A stretch of 64,000 nt of DNA from CAYJLC01 sp964370735 (GCA_964370735.1 CAYJLC010000007.1:4989-68988), one strand, 5' to 3'. Shown: positions 34,216-44,269, counted from the stretch's first letter. Program-made: numbers and translations. Notes: generated by a model not told the origin, from the letters alone.

Positions 34216-34869
34216 CTAAAATAAACCTAAAAAGAAACTTGAAATCATAAATGCACCTTGTAAAAGAGCGTTTGAAACTACGCTATTAAAGAAATATAGC
34301 ACAGGATTTAAGAAATCTAGAAAAAGTAGAATAATTAACCCAAATTGGATAAATTGCATGTTTTTATAGATATTATATTGCCATTTTCGTGGTAAAAACG
34401 GAACAACTAAATGCGAACCATCAAGTGGTGGAACTGGTAAAAGATTAAATACGCCAAGACCTATGCTAATAGATGATATGTCTAAAAGCACATTTTGAAG
34501 TGAACTTAGCATTATATTGTTTATCGGAAGTGCAAACGAAAATGCTACAATTAAAAGGAATAAAAACGCTAAAATAAAGTTTGAAACTGGTCCTGCAAGC
34601 GCAATTAATGCACCATCTCTTCTTGGATTTTTAAGCCTTAACATATTAACAGGAACAGGCTTTGCCCACCCAAAACCGAAAATAATAAGCATCAAAAGTC
34701 CGACAGGGTCAATATGCGCAAGAGGGTTGAAAGTTGCTCTACCTTTATATGTCGCAGTTTTATCGCCTAGCACATTTGCCATCCAAGCATGCGCTGCCTC
34801 ATGGACTGTAAGACAGATTATTACTGCAATAATTCTTATAAGTAAGTCGCCGATATTAAGACCTAACAT
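34216..34869 (-). CDS. Site-2 protease family (M50) membrane metalloprotease, YwhC-like
   Basis: 217 residues with about six hydrophobic segments. The zinc site is HEAAH (in TVHEAAHAWMANVLGD) and the third ligand is the aspartate of NLLPVPPLDGS. It is the short, PDZ-free type found beside scpAB in Firmicutes. It would cleave membrane-embedded substrates, which are unknown. It overlaps engB by 7 bases. Confidence 0.93.
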   Translation of the reverse strand: MLGLNIGDLLIRIIAVIICLTVHEAAHAWMANVLGDKTATYKGRATFNPLAHIDPVGLLMLIIFGFGWAKPVPVNMLRLKNPRRDGALIALAGPVSNFILAFLFLLIVAFSFALPINNIMLSSLQNVLLDISSISIGLGVFNLLPVPPLDGSHLVVPFLPRKWQYNIYKNMQFIQFGLIILLFLDFLNPVLYFFNSVVSNALLQGAFMISSFFLGLF

Positions 34870-35468
34870 TCTACATCTCCTAGAATTTTATTTTCAATAA
34901 TTTCGAACAATTCTTCGCGTCCAGTACCTTTTTCAGCAGAAAATTCAATTATTTGAACATTATCTGTCAGTTCAAGTTTTTCACGAATTAAGTCGAGTTG
35001 ACCTTGCTTTTGCATTGCACGAACCTTATCGGATTTATTTGCTATAACGATGAATGGTTTACCAGTTTGCATAAACCATTTCGCCATCACAATATCATCA
35101 CCAGTTGGCTTATGACGATAATCTACGATTAAAACACCGAGTGCCATATCCTCATTTATTGCAAAAAATTGCTCTATCAAAGCTGCCCATCTAGCACGCT
35201 CACTTTTCGCAACTTTTGCGTAGCCATAACCAGGTAAATCAACAAAATACCCTCTTTCATCTAACAAAAAGAAGTTAATATGCACAGTTTTCCCTGGTGT
35301 GTTTGCCACTTTTGCAAGTTTTCTTCTTAAAAGAAGTTTGTTGATTGTCGACGACTTGCCGACATTAGATTTCCCTGCAAAAACGATTTGTGGCAAACCA
35401 TCTGTTGGAAAATCCGATTTTTTTACAGCCGAACGAATAAATTCGACATTATTTATATTAATTTTCAA
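34863..35468 (-). CDS. engB: Ribosome biogenesis GTP-binding protein EngB (YsxC/YihA)
   Basis: 201 residues starting at TTG (35468) with GAGG upstream; a GTG four codons earlier overlaps that site. GTPase motifs are AGKSNVGKSS (G1), the DLPGYGYA G3 block and NKSD (G4). EngB is an essential GTPase for 50S subunit assembly. It directly follows lon, the conserved lon-ysxC order of Firmicutes. Confidence 0.95.
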   Translation of the reverse strand: MKININNVEFIRSAVKKSDFPTDGLPQIVFAGKSNVGKSSTINKLLLRRKLAKVANTPGKTVHINFFLLDERGYFVDLPGYGYAKVAKSERARWAALIEQFFAINEDMALGVLIVDYRHKPTGDDIVMAKWFMQTGKPFIVIANKSDKVRAMQKQGQLDLIREKLELTDNVQIIEFSAEKGTGREELFEIIENKILGDVEC

Positions 35469-35481
35469 AATTAACCTCACT

Positions 35482-37857
35482 TTATTGTACAGTTAAAACA
35501 TCTTTTCTGATTTCTTCACTAATCGAAAGATTTTCTTCTCTTTCAAATTCGAAATCAACCAGAGTATGCTCTAACACTGATTTTATGTCACGAACTGTAA
35601 CAAATTCGATGTTTTCAAGCACTTCTTCGTCTAAATCAGCTAAATCTTTCTCGTTTTCTTCAGAAATTATAACCTTTTTAATGCCATTTATATACGCTGC
35701 CATTGATTTTTCGCGAAGTCCACCGATAGGTAAAACCTTGCCTCTAAGCGAAATTTCGCCAGTCATAGCAACAGATGCTCGAGCTTTTTTCTCTGTCAGT
35801 GCCGAGATAATAGCAGTTGCCATCGTGATACCTGCCGAAGGTCCATCTTTTGGAACAGCGCCTTCTGGGAAATGTATGTGAATATCGTTTTTCTTGTGGA
35901 AATCTTCAGGAATATTAAGTATTTTTGCGATAGAACGTATATAACTTATCGCAATCATCGCAGATTCTTGCATTACTTTGCCTAAATTCCCTGTAAGTTG
36001 TGTTTTTCCATCACCAGCTAAAATATTAACTTCAACAGGTAAAATCGTGCCTCCAACAGAAGTATACGCAAGCCCATTCACGATACCAATTTCGCTTTTT
36101 TTCGAGAAATGGTCGTCAAGGTAGATAGGTTTCCCTAAAAATTCTTCCAAATTCGTGTTAATATTAAAAGATTTTTGCTCTTCTTTTAGAATTTTCACAG
36201 AAATTTTGCGAATTATTTTTTCAATCCTTTGCTCAAGTCTTCTAACACCTGCTTCGCGAGTATAGTTTGTAATTATTGAATTTACTGCAAAATCGCTAAA
36301 TTTAATTCGTTTTAAGTTATATTTTTTTAAGATTTTCGGAATAATATGCTTTTTGGCAATATTCATTTTTTCAACAGTTGTATAACTTGAAAGTTCGATA
36401 ATTTCCATTCTGTCTAAAAGTGGCTTTGGAACTGTCGCAAGATTATTTGCAGTCGCTATGAAAATTACTTTCGACAAATCAAACGGAATATCTAAATAAT
36501 GATCAAAAAACGTGTTATTTTGCTCAAAATCAAGCACCTCAAGCATAGCAGCAGCAGGGTCACCACGCATATCTGACGACATTTTGTCGATTTCATCTAA
36601 TAAAATCACTGGATTTTGCGTTTTTGCATCATTCATTGCACGAATAATTTTCCCACTCATAGCGCCGATATATGTTTTTCTGTGTCCACGAATTTCTGCC
36701 TCGTCACGAACTCCACCAAGCGAAACACGCGACATAGTTCTGCCCATTGCCTTTGCAACTGACGCTGCAATCGTCGTTTTACCAACCCCAGGTGGTCCAG
36801 AAAGGCAAATCACAGTGCCTTTTTCCGTACCTGAAACAGCTCTTAGCGCTAATGTTTCTAAAATACGCTCTTTTACCTTTTTTAAGCCATAATGCTCTAA
36901 ATCTAGAACTTTTTCAGCCTTATTAATGTCTTTTTTGTCTGTTGTGCTTTTGTTAAACGGTAGTCCCAAAACGAAATCTAAATAGTTTCTCGTGATACCA
37001 CCTTCTTGTGATGACGGCCCTAGTCTACGCATTTTTTTCGCTTCTGAAACAAGTTTTTCCTTGCTTTTATCAGAAATATTCAACTTTTCAATAGCCTTTA
37101 AATATCTATCATATTCTGCTATTACATTATCATCTTCGCCAAGCTCTGCTAAAACTACTTTTAGTTGCTCTCTTAAATAATAATCTTTTTGACCCTTATC
37201 AATTTTAGCCTTAACTTTTCTTGTAATCTCTGTTTCAATATTCAAAATTTGAATTTCATTTTCTAGAATTTCTATAAGCATCATGCATCTCTTAACAGGG
37301 TCGCGCTCTTCGAGAAGTTTTTGTTTTTTATCGTTGTCAATCGGAATATTTTGCGCTATAAAATCAGAAACTTCAGACGGTTCAACTTTGTCTACAACTG
37401 CCATTAAAATATCCGAAGAAACTTTTGTTTGTAGTTCTAAATACTCGTCAAAAGCCTCTAAAATCGTCCTAGATAGAGCTTTTTTCTGTGCTTCTGGCAA
37501 CGGTGTTTCAAAATCAGGCGCACCCATAACTTCTGCTAAAAGATATGGTTTTTCTTTCATTCCTATCGAAATAACACCACGCGATAACCCCTCTACAAGT
37601 ACTCTAACATCGCCAGATTGTAGCTTTAATATCTGTTTTACCACACAAATAGTTCCAACTTTATGCAAGTCTTCAAAAGATGGTTTTTCAAAAGAAAAAT
37701 TCTTTTGTGTCACTAAAAATATTATCTGATTATCACGCATTGCGCGTTCTAGTGCTTTTATAGAAATTGTTCTGCCGACATCAAAATGTAAATGCATTTT
37801 CGGAAATGCAGTAAGTCCCCTAAGGGCAAGTACAGGGACAATTTTTGATTTTTCCAT
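35482..37857 (-). CDS. lon: ATP-dependent Lon protease
   Basis: 791 residues, full length LonA. The N-terminal substrate domain begins VPVLALRGLTAFP. The AAA domain has GPPGVGKTT and Walker B ILLDEIDKM. The protease domain has the catalytic serine in PKDGPSAGITMATA and the catalytic lysine in GEISLRGKVLPIGGLREKSMAA. It degrades damaged and regulatory proteins in the cytoplasm. It lies 11 bases after tgt. Confidence 0.97.
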   Translation of the reverse strand: MEKSKIVPVLALRGLTAFPKMHLHFDVGRTISIKALERAMRDNQIIFLVTQKNFSFEKPSFEDLHKVGTICVVKQILKLQSGDVRVLVEGLSRGVISIGMKEKPYLLAEVMGAPDFETPLPEAQKKALSRTILEAFDEYLELQTKVSSDILMAVVDKVEPSEVSDFIAQNIPIDNDKKQKLLEERDPVKRCMMLIEILENEIQILNIETEITRKVKAKIDKGQKDYYLREQLKVVLAELGEDDNVIAEYDRYLKAIEKLNISDKSKEKLVSEAKKMRRLGPSSQEGGITRNYLDFVLGLPFNKSTTDKKDINKAEKVLDLEHYGLKKVKERILETLALRAVSGTEKGTVICLSGPPGVGKTTIAASVAKAMGRTMSRVSLGGVRDEAEIRGHRKTYIGAMSGKIIRAMNDAKTQNPVILLDEIDKMSSDMRGDPAAAMLEVLDFEQNNTFFDHYLDIPFDLSKVIFIATANNLATVPKPLLDRMEIIELSSYTTVEKMNIAKKHIIPKILKKYNLKRIKFSDFAVNSIITNYTREAGVRRLEQRIEKIIRKISVKILKEEQKSFNINTNLEEFLGKPIYLDDHFSKKSEIGIVNGLAYTSVGGTILPVEVNILAGDGKTQLTGNLGKVMQESAMIAISYIRSIAKILNIPEDFHKKNDIHIHFPEGAVPKDGPSAGITMATAIISALTEKKARASVAMTGEISLRGKVLPIGGLREKSMAAYINGIKKVIISEENEKDLADLDEEVLENIEFVTVRDIKSVLEHTLVDFEFEREENLSISEEIRKDVLTVQ

Positions 37858-37868
37858 TTATGTACCTC

Positions 37869-39002
37869 TTATTCGTATCTTTCGTCTAATTTCCCGCTAA
37901 ATCTAGCTCTAAACGTATCGAAAGTATCATTATCAATGTTTTCTCTAATTTTTTCCATCAAGTCATTGTAAAAATACAAATTATGCATAACACAAAGTCG
38001 CATAGCAAGCATTTCTTCTGCCTTGAAAAGGTGTCTGATATAAGAACGAGAAAAGTTCTTACAAGTTGGACATTCGCAATCTGGGTCGATAGGCATTTCG
38101 CTCTCTGCGTGCACCAAATTTTTCATATTAAGCTTGCCTTTCCAAGTAAATAGCACACCATGACGTGCATTTCTTGCAGGCATTACACAGTCAAAGAAGT
38201 CAACTCCCCTAGCTACCGCCTCGATAATATTCGACGGAGTACCAACTCCCATAAGATATCTCGGTTTATCGGCTGGCATATATGGCTCAACTACGTCAAT
38301 AACTCTGTACATATCTTCGTGTGATTCACCAACAGCAAGACCACCGATTGCATACCCAGGAAGGTCAAGTTTTGCGATTTCTTTCATGTGTTCAATACGA
38401 AGTTCTTCAAAAGTCGCACCTTGATTTATGCCGAAAAGCATTTGTTTTTTGTTGATAGTTTCAGGAAGTTCGTTTAGTCTGTTCATTTCATCTTTACAAC
38501 GAACAAGCCATCTTGTGGTTCTTTCGATAGACTTTTTAGTATAGTCAAAAGTCGCTGGATTTTCGATACATTCATCAAATGCCATAGCGATATCTGACGC
38601 TAAATTCGATTGAATTTGCATACTTTCTTCAGGACCCATGAAAATTTTACGTCCATCTATATGAGAAGAGAAATATACTCCCTCTTCTTTGATTTTGCGA
38701 AGTCCAGAAAGTGAAAATACTTGGAAACCACCACTATCTGTTAAAATAGGTCCGTCCCAATTCATAAATTTATGAAGTCCACCCATTTTATGAACCAGTT
38801 TATCTCCCGGTCTTAGGTGCAAATGATATGTGTTTGAAAGTTCCACTTGGCATTTGATATCTTTTAAATCTAGCGCAGAAACTGCTCCTTTAATAACACC
38901 TTGTGTACCTACATTCATAAATACTGGTGTTTGAATTTTACCATGAGGAGTTTCAAACTCACCACGTCTTGCTTTGTCTTGTTTTTTAATTAAATTAAAC
39001 AT
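37869..39002 (-). CDS. tgt: Queuine tRNA-ribosyltransferase
   Basis: 377 residues. Catalytic blocks are TDSGGFQVFSL (base-binding aspartate) and GVDFFDCVMPARNARHG (nucleophile aspartate); the zinc site is CECPTC with a later His in the IRHLF region. It exchanges guanine 34 for preQ1 in tRNAs with GUN anticodons. It lies one base after queA, which performs the next step. Confidence 0.97.
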   Translation of the reverse strand: MFNLIKKQDKARRGEFETPHGKIQTPVFMNVGTQGVIKGAVSALDLKDIKCQVELSNTYHLHLRPGDKLVHKMGGLHKFMNWDGPILTDSGGFQVFSLSGLRKIKEEGVYFSSHIDGRKIFMGPEESMQIQSNLASDIAMAFDECIENPATFDYTKKSIERTTRWLVRCKDEMNRLNELPETINKKQMLFGINQGATFEELRIEHMKEIAKLDLPGYAIGGLAVGESHEDMYRVIDVVEPYMPADKPRYLMGVGTPSNIIEAVARGVDFFDCVMPARNARHGVLFTWKGKLNMKNLVHAESEMPIDPDCECPTCKNFSRSYIRHLFKAEEMLAMRLCVMHNLYFYNDLMEKIRENIDNDTFDTFRARFSGKLDERYE

Positions 39003-39003
39003 A

Positions 39004-40035
39004 TTATTCCTCGCTATATATTAACATACTGTCGCCAAAACTGAAAAATCTATATTCGTTTTCAATTGCGATATTATATGCATTTAGTATTTTTTCTCTG
39101 CTAGAAAATGCCGAAATCAGCATAATTAACGTGCTTTCAGGCAGATGGAAATTCGTAAGTTGGCAATCCACTAATTTGAATTTGTATGATGGATAGATGA
39201 AAATATTTGTAAATCCACTCTTAGGCTCAAGCATTCCATCCTCGTTTGCAACTGACTCTAAAGTCCTTGTCGATGTTGTGCCGACAGAGAAAACCCGTCC
39301 CCCATTTGCTTTAGCATAATTTACCACATCTGCACACTCTTTGTCAAGAACAAAAAATTCGCTGTGCATTTCGTGTTCTAAAATATTATCTGCTTTAACT
39401 GGTCTGAATGTTCCTAACCCAACATGAAGTGTCACATAGGCAATTTTCACACCCATATCTTCCACTTCTTTTAAAAGTTCCTCAGTGAAATGTAGCCCTG
39501 CTGTTGGTGCTGCTGCCGAACCATTTTCTTTTGAATAAACTGTTTGGTAACGCTCTTTGTCGTCTAGTTTTTCTTTGATATAATGCGGAAGTGGCATTGA
39601 GCCTAATTTATCCAAAATTTCTAAAAACACACCGTCATAAGTAAATTTTATGTGCCTATTTCCACCGTCAACCACCTCGACTACTTCTGCCTCTAGCACA
39701 TCGCCAAACACAAATTTCGCACCGACCTTTGCTTTTTTGCCTGGTTTTGTAAGGCACTCCCATGTATTTGAACCTAAATCGCGTAATAAAACAAGCTCTA
39801 TTGCACCACCAGTGTCTTTTTTCTCACCAATTAGTCTTGCAGGGATTACGCGTGAATTATTAAGCACCAAAACATCGCCTGCACGCAAATATCCTAGTAA
39901 ATCTCTGAATTTTTTATGTGAAACTTCACCAGTATTTTTATCCATTACTAAAAGCTTTGACTCATCTCTTTTTAAAAGTGGAGTTTGTGCTATTAGTCTT
40001 TCTGGTAAATCAAAATTAAAATCGCTCTTTCTCAT
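39004..40035 (-). CDS. queA: S-adenosylmethionine:tRNA ribosyltransferase-isomerase
   Basis: 343 residues from the ATG at 40035, five bases after AAGGAG; a longer frame runs back into the SpoIID-domain gene and is a shadow. Family blocks are FDLPERLIAQTPL, VLNNSRVIPARL, GSAAAPTAGLHFT and VSVGTTSTRTLES-type VGTTSTRTLES. It converts preQ1 in tRNA to epoxyqueuosine. Together with tgt it forms the queuosine module. Confidence 0.96.
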   Translation of the reverse strand: MRKSDFNFDLPERLIAQTPLLKRDESKLLVMDKNTGEVSHKKFRDLLGYLRAGDVLVLNNSRVIPARLIGEKKDTGGAIELVLLRDLGSNTWECLTKPGKKAKVGAKFVFGDVLEAEVVEVVDGGNRHIKFTYDGVFLEILDKLGSMPLPHYIKEKLDDKERYQTVYSKENGSAAAPTAGLHFTEELLKEVEDMGVKIAYVTLHVGLGTFRPVKADNILEHEMHSEFFVLDKECADVVNYAKANGGRVFSVGTTSTRTLESVANEDGMLEPKSGFTNIFIYPSYKFKLVDCQLTNFHLPESTLIMLISAFSSREKILNAYNIAIENEYRFFSFGDSMLIYSEE

Positions 40036-40043
40036 TTTTCTCC

Positions 40044-41834
40044 TTAATGTGATGTAACCTGTGTTCCATCGTAATAAAATGTTACTATGTCTTCGTAAGT
40101 AAAGCCAGCCTCTGCCATGTGTAATGCGCCGTATTGACTCATTCCAATTTGGTGACCCCAACCTCTACCACTTATAACAAATGTTCCGTCTGGAGTGTTT
40201 ATAGGCACACTTTCCGTAGTTTCTCCCTCTGTTCCACTACTAAGCGCACTCGTACCAGACGCAGTTATTACATACGAGCTAGAAATTCCGTTTGTAGCAC
40301 CTGTTCCACTTGCAGTTGCAACGTAAAATTCCTCGTTCGATGTAAACGACTGCCCGTTTACAAAAATCTCATTTTGCTCATAACTATTCGGAGTGACATC
40401 TGGCATAACCTCGTTTATACGATATCTTATGCTATTAACACCCAAAATTGTTCTGCAAGAATCTTTATAAAAGTTGTGTTTTTTGCCACTATCGTCGACT
40501 ATTACAAGGTGATTTACATTGCCCATATCGGTAAGTCCTGCAATATACATGTCCGACACACCATTTATCGAGTACCCTTTAGACAAAAGCTTGCTTTCGA
40601 CTTGCGCCTCGGTCATTGTATATTCCCAAACACCATTGTTAACCTCTTCCGAACGTTCATAAGGGTCAATTTTCCCTACTAGATACGGAATAGCCTCATT
40701 CCATACGTTTTCAGAGTTTTCTGTCGCACCACCATTTGATGAATAGAAAAACCCTGTCGCAATTTTGCCATCATAGCTAATAAATTCACCATAAGTGTCA
40801 TCAACTGCCATATCAGAATTCGCACTCGCTTGCGAAGTACCTCTATAAACTTGGCAATCTGTTGTGTTACAAAGGTCAAAACCATATCTTGAATGCTTAT
40901 TCATATTGTTAAACGCATACGACCTTGCCGTTAACGCTTGGGCTTTTAAAGCCTCTATATGCCAATTTGAGCTCATTTCATACGGAAGAACGCCTTTTAT
41001 GTATTCCTGCATAGGAAGCACGTTTACAACGGTTAAATCGCCACCTGTAAGCCTAGCATACTCAAATGCACCATAATATCGATATCCTTTGTTCCATGTG
41101 ATGTTCCCATCTGGCATAATTGCAAATTTATTATCATTTGAATATTCGAATAAAATTTTGTCTGTAAAAGTTTCTGTTACTGTGAAAGTATCATCTGTTG
41201 GATATGCAACATTCACACTCGCTCCACCTAGCGCTTGACTTAAAGCTTGACTATTTTCTTTAGCATCTGATTCTGAAATATATGAACCCACGCGAACTTT
41301 ATAAACACCATCGATGTATGCTACAAACGCATCATTTATTGTAGATGCACGATATTCTGCATCATTTTGGCTTGAAAATGTTTCTGATAGTTCTAAATGA
41401 TATGCACCAATAATGCTAGAATAGCTCGAAATTTTGTAGTCATAATACAAACCGTCTGTTCCAAGATAAATATTTGCATCTTTCATTGTAGTAATAGGTC
41501 TTGTTATTTCTGTGAAAACTGGGTTAAAAATATCTCTATCGTCAAAATATCCAAAATCGTATCCTACTCCTCCGTCTTCGTCGTAATTTAATAAATTCGT
41601 TGTTGGAACCGTATTCGAACCAAAGAAAAACCCGATTTTCAAAATTGGATTTGCCTCGTCATAATTTCCAGTAAATAAACTTATTGCACCGTCTGAACTT
41701 ATCGACGATTTTTTTTCTATCACAATTTCGGTGTCATTGCCTTCACTTGCTAATACAGGTAAATTTAGATTTGATGTGTTAATTGCAAACACGCATGCCA
41801 TTAAAATCGCAAGTGTTTTCGCTATTTTTTTCAT
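40044..41834 (-). CDS. Secreted SpoIID/LytB-domain protein with SPOR-like region
   Basis: 596 residues with a signal peptide (MKKIAKTLAILMACVFAINT...). The middle contains a SPOR-like peptidoglycan-binding region (about 135-210). From about 270 comes the SpoIID/LytB domain: VLPMQEYIKGVLPYEMSSNW includes the catalytic glutamate of lytic transglycosylases, then TARSYA, the TDCQVYRG block and the C-terminal GRGWGHQIGMSQYGA. A Ser/Thr/Gly-rich insert (about 505-545) interrupts the domain. It cleaves or remodels peptidoglycan, in sporulation (SpoIID) or in vegetative cells (LytB). It lacks the usual spoIID neighbours, so the LytB-like role is as likely. The ribosome site is distant and weak. Confidence 0.87.
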   Translation of the reverse strand: MKKIAKTLAILMACVFAINTSNLNLPVLASEGNDTEIVIEKKSSISSDGAISLFTGNYDEANPILKIGFFFGSNTVPTTNLLNYDEDGGVGYDFGYFDDRDIFNPVFTEITRPITTMKDANIYLGTDGLYYDYKISSYSSIIGAYHLELSETFSSQNDAEYRASTINDAFVAYIDGVYKVRVGSYISESDAKENSQALSQALGGASVNVAYPTDDTFTVTETFTDKILFEYSNDNKFAIMPDGNITWNKGYRYYGAFEYARLTGGDLTVVNVLPMQEYIKGVLPYEMSSNWHIEALKAQALTARSYAFNNMNKHSRYGFDLCNTTDCQVYRGTSQASANSDMAVDDTYGEFISYDGKIATGFFYSSNGGATENSENVWNEAIPYLVGKIDPYERSEEVNNGVWEYTMTEAQVESKLLSKGYSINGVSDMYIAGLTDMGNVNHLVIVDDSGKKHNFYKDSCRTILGVNSIRYRINEVMPDVTPNSYEQNEIFVNGQSFTSNEEFYVATASGTGATNGISSSYVITASGTSALSSGTEGETTESVPINTPDGTFVISGRGWGHQIGMSQYGALHMAEAGFTYEDIVTFYYDGTQVTSH

Positions 41835-41861
41835 ATTTTTAAAATTTCCTTTCTTTTTCTC

Positions 41862-41890
41862 TTGACATTTTTCTCTATTTATCTTAAAAT
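41862..41890 (+). promoter_or_regulatory. Promoter of the lysine-riboswitch operon
   Basis: Consensus TTGACA (41862-41867), 17-base spacer, TAAAAT (41885-41890). Confidence 0.82.
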
Positions 41891-41911
41891 GTATTTAATT
41901 AAATATATAAA

Positions 41912-42046
41912 ATAGAGGCGCGAATTTTATAAGTATCATAAGTTAGGAGGCATCCGAAAAGCTTTTGAAAAAGGAGAATTCGCCGAAGAATATAAATCGC
42001 AAATTTATACTCTGGACGTTTAGACAATATCTAAACGGCTGTCACC
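41912..42046 (+). promoter_or_regulatory. Lysine riboswitch (L box)
   Basis: Aptamer landmarks in order: AGAGGCGCGAATTTTATAAG, AGGAGGCATCCGAAAAGC, AATTCGCCGAAG, then TCTGGACGTTTAG and CTAAACGGCTGTCAC. It is followed by a terminator and by asd-dapA-dapB, the lysine/diaminopimelate branch, so lysine should switch the operon off. Confidence 0.95.
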
Positions 42047-42107
42047 AGTTTTCGGTGTTGTGCTATTTACTTATGAACACTTCATATTATATTATAGTAT
42101 ATTTCAC

Positions 42108-42131
42108 ACCGGTATTTCAACCGGTTTTTTA
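42108..42131 (+). terminator. Lysine riboswitch terminator
   Basis: ACCGGT/ACCGGT stem with loop ATTTCA and six T. The CGGTGT at 42053-42058 can pair with ACACCG at 42106-42111, a plausible antiterminator. Confidence 0.8.
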
Positions 42132-42210
42132 TATTTTTAAAAAAAATTTTTAAATTCATTACATTTTGTGCATATCTTCTGCATAAAATGGAAATGTGTG
42201 GGAGGAAATT

Positions 42211-43290
42211 ATGAAAAAATTCAAAGTTGGTATCATCGGTGCGACAGGTATGGTAGGTCAAAGATTTGCTTTACTACTTGAAGAACACCCTTGGTTTGAT
42301 GTTGTGTGCGTTGCTGCGTCTTCTCGTTCAAAGGGAAAAGCGTATAAAGATGCTGCAAAATGGGCGTTCACTGGCGAATATACTATCCCTAAAAATGTTG
42401 CTGATATGATTGTTCTAGATGCAACTGAAGATGCTCGCGAAATCGCCGATATGGTAGATTTCATATTCTGTGCTGTTGACATGGATAAAAAAGCTATTTT
42501 AGCTTTAGAAGAAATGTATGCAAAACTTGAATGCCCTGTTGTTTCAAACAATAGTGCAAACAGAATGAACTCTTTAGTTCCTATGATTATCCCTGAAATC
42601 AATGGTGACCATGCGAAAGTTATCGATTTACAAAGAAAAGAACTAGGCACAACTCGTGGTTTTGTAGCCGTAAAATCAAACTGTTCTATCCAAAGCTATG
42701 TTCCTGCACTTTCTCTTTTAGACGAGTTTAAACCAAAAGAAGTTGCAGTTTGTACTTATCAAGCTATTTCTGGTGCTGGTAAAACTTTTGAAACATGGCC
42801 TGAAATGATTGACAATGTAATTCCTTATATCGGTGGCGAAGAAGAAAAATCTGAAAAAGAGCCTATGAAAGTTTGGGGAACTGTTACTGAAAATGGTATC
42901 GAGCACGCTACTACTCCAGTTATCACTGCTCAATGTATCAGAGTTCCTGCAAAAGACGGTCACATGGCTGCTGTTTTCGTGAATTTTGAAAATAAACCAA
43001 CAAAAGAGCAAATTCTAGCTAAATGGGCTGAGTTTGACAATAAATTTGCACATTTGCCTTCGGCTCCTGGTAAATTTATTACATATTTCGAAGAAGAAAA
43101 TCGCCCACAAACTAAACTTGACCGTGATTTATATAACGGAATGGGCGTTTCTGTTGGACGTTTAAGAGAAGACCATTTATATGACTTCAAATTCATTTCG
43201 CTTTCTCACAACACATTAAGAGGCGCTGCTGGTGGAGCTGTTTTAATGGCTGAACAACTTTGTGATTTAGGTTATATTACTGTAAAATAA
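42211..43290 (+). CDS. asd: Aspartate-semialdehyde dehydrogenase (archaeal/fungal-type)
   Basis: 359 residues from the ATG at 42211, five bases after GGAGG; a GTG at 42196 lies before that site. NADP-binding GATGMVGQRF is at the start and the catalytic cysteine is C158 in VKSNCSIQS. The length and sequence match the archaeal/fungal-type Asd found in many Clostridia. It makes aspartate semialdehyde for lysine, threonine and methionine. First gene behind the lysine riboswitch. Confidence 0.95.
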   Translation: MKKFKVGIIGATGMVGQRFALLLEEHPWFDVVCVAASSRSKGKAYKDAAKWAFTGEYTIPKNVADMIVLDATEDAREIADMVDFIFCAVDMDKKAILALEEMYAKLECPVVSNNSANRMNSLVPMIIPEINGDHAKVIDLQRKELGTTRGFVAVKSNCSIQSYVPALSLLDEFKPKEVAVCTYQAISGAGKTFETWPEMIDNVIPYIGGEEEKSEKEPMKVWGTVTENGIEHATTPVITAQCIRVPAKDGHMAAVFVNFENKPTKEQILAKWAEFDNKFAHLPSAPGKFITYFEEENRPQTKLDRDLYNGMGVSVGRLREDHLYDFKFISLSHNTLRGAAGGAVLMAEQLCDLGYITVK

Positions 43291-43302
43291 TTTCACGCAA
43301 AA

Positions 43303-43339
43303 AATCCTCCGTCGAAACCTATGGTTTCGATGGAGGATT
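43303..43339 (+). other. 17-bp hairpin between asd and dapA without T run
   Basis: AATCCTCCGTCGAAACC (43303-43319) pairs with 43323-43339 over a three-base loop with a single G-T pair. No T run follows, so it is not an ordinary terminator. It may stabilise or process the operon mRNA. Confidence 0.75.
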
Positions 43340-43366
43340 ACCAACAAAATTTCAAGGAGGAAAAAT

Positions 43367-44254
43367 ATGAAAACCCCTATCTATACTGGTTCAGGAGTTG
43401 CAATTATCACTCCATTCGACCAAAATGACAATGTAAACTACGAAGAATTACGTAATTTAATTGAATTTCAAATAAAAAATGGCACAGATGCTATCATCGT
43501 TTGTGGAACTACTGGTGAAACATGTACGCTTACAGACGACGAACACAAAGAAGTTATGCGTTTTACAGCAGAGGTTGTTGCAAAACGTGTTCCTGTCGTG
43601 GCTGGAACTGGTTCAAATGACACAGCTTATGCTATTGAACTTTCAAAATACGCCGAAGAAGTTGGTTGCGATGCACTTCTTTTAGTAACGCCATATTACA
43701 ATAAATCTTCTCAAAGAGGCCTTGTAGCTCATTTTAATGCAATCGCAAACTCTGTTGAAATCCCATCAATTTTATACAATGTTCCGTCAAGAACTGGTGT
43801 GTCAATTACGGCTGAAACTTACTTAGAGTTATCAAAAAACCCTAAAATCAACGGTACAAAAGAAGCAAGTGGCGATTTTTCATTAATTGCAAATACCATT
43901 GCTCTTTGTGGTGATGATTTACATATTTGGTCTGGAAACGACGACCAAGTCGTGGCACTTATGTCGATAGGTGGCAAAGGAGTTATAAGCGTTTTAGCAA
44001 ATGTTGCTCCAAAAACTATGAAAACTATCACAGAAACATGTATTTCTGGAGACTACAAAAAAGCTACTGCAATCCAAAGCGAAAATATGAATTTAATCAA
44101 TAATTTATTCTCAGAAGTAAATCCAATCCCTGTTAAAACTGCTCTAGGCGAAATGGGATACGATGTCGGCAATCTTCGTCTACCTCTATATGAAATGGGC
44201 GAAAGCAATAAAGAAAAATTAGTAAATGCTTTAAAAAATGCTAATTTAATGTAA
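43367..44254 (+). CDS. dapA: 4-hydroxy-tetrahydrodipicolinate synthase
   Basis: 295 residues. Active-site residues are K165 (NGTKEASGD, Schiff base), Y138 (YNVPSRTG) and the GTTGE motif at 48-51. It condenses pyruvate with aspartate semialdehyde, the first committed step to diaminopimelate, lysine and the spore compound dipicolinate. AAGGAGG precedes the ATG. Confidence 0.97.
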   Translation: MKTPIYTGSGVAIITPFDQNDNVNYEELRNLIEFQIKNGTDAIIVCGTTGETCTLTDDEHKEVMRFTAEVVAKRVPVVAGTGSNDTAYAIELSKYAEEVGCDALLLVTPYYNKSSQRGLVAHFNAIANSVEIPSILYNVPSRTGVSITAETYLELSKNPKINGTKEASGDFSLIANTIALCGDDLHIWSGNDDQVVALMSIGGKGVISVLANVAPKTMKTITETCISGDYKKATAIQSENMNLINNLFSEVNPIPVKTALGEMGYDVGNLRLPLYEMGESNKEKLVNALKNANLM

Positions 44255-44269
44255 GTTAGGACGTGTAAA

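Noticed and set aside
40036..40161. N-terminal extension of QueA into the SpoIID-domain gene
   Set aside because: AAGGAG sits just before the ATG at 40035, and the protein there begins with the conserved FDLPERLIAQ region. The extension is the other frame of the neighbouring gene.
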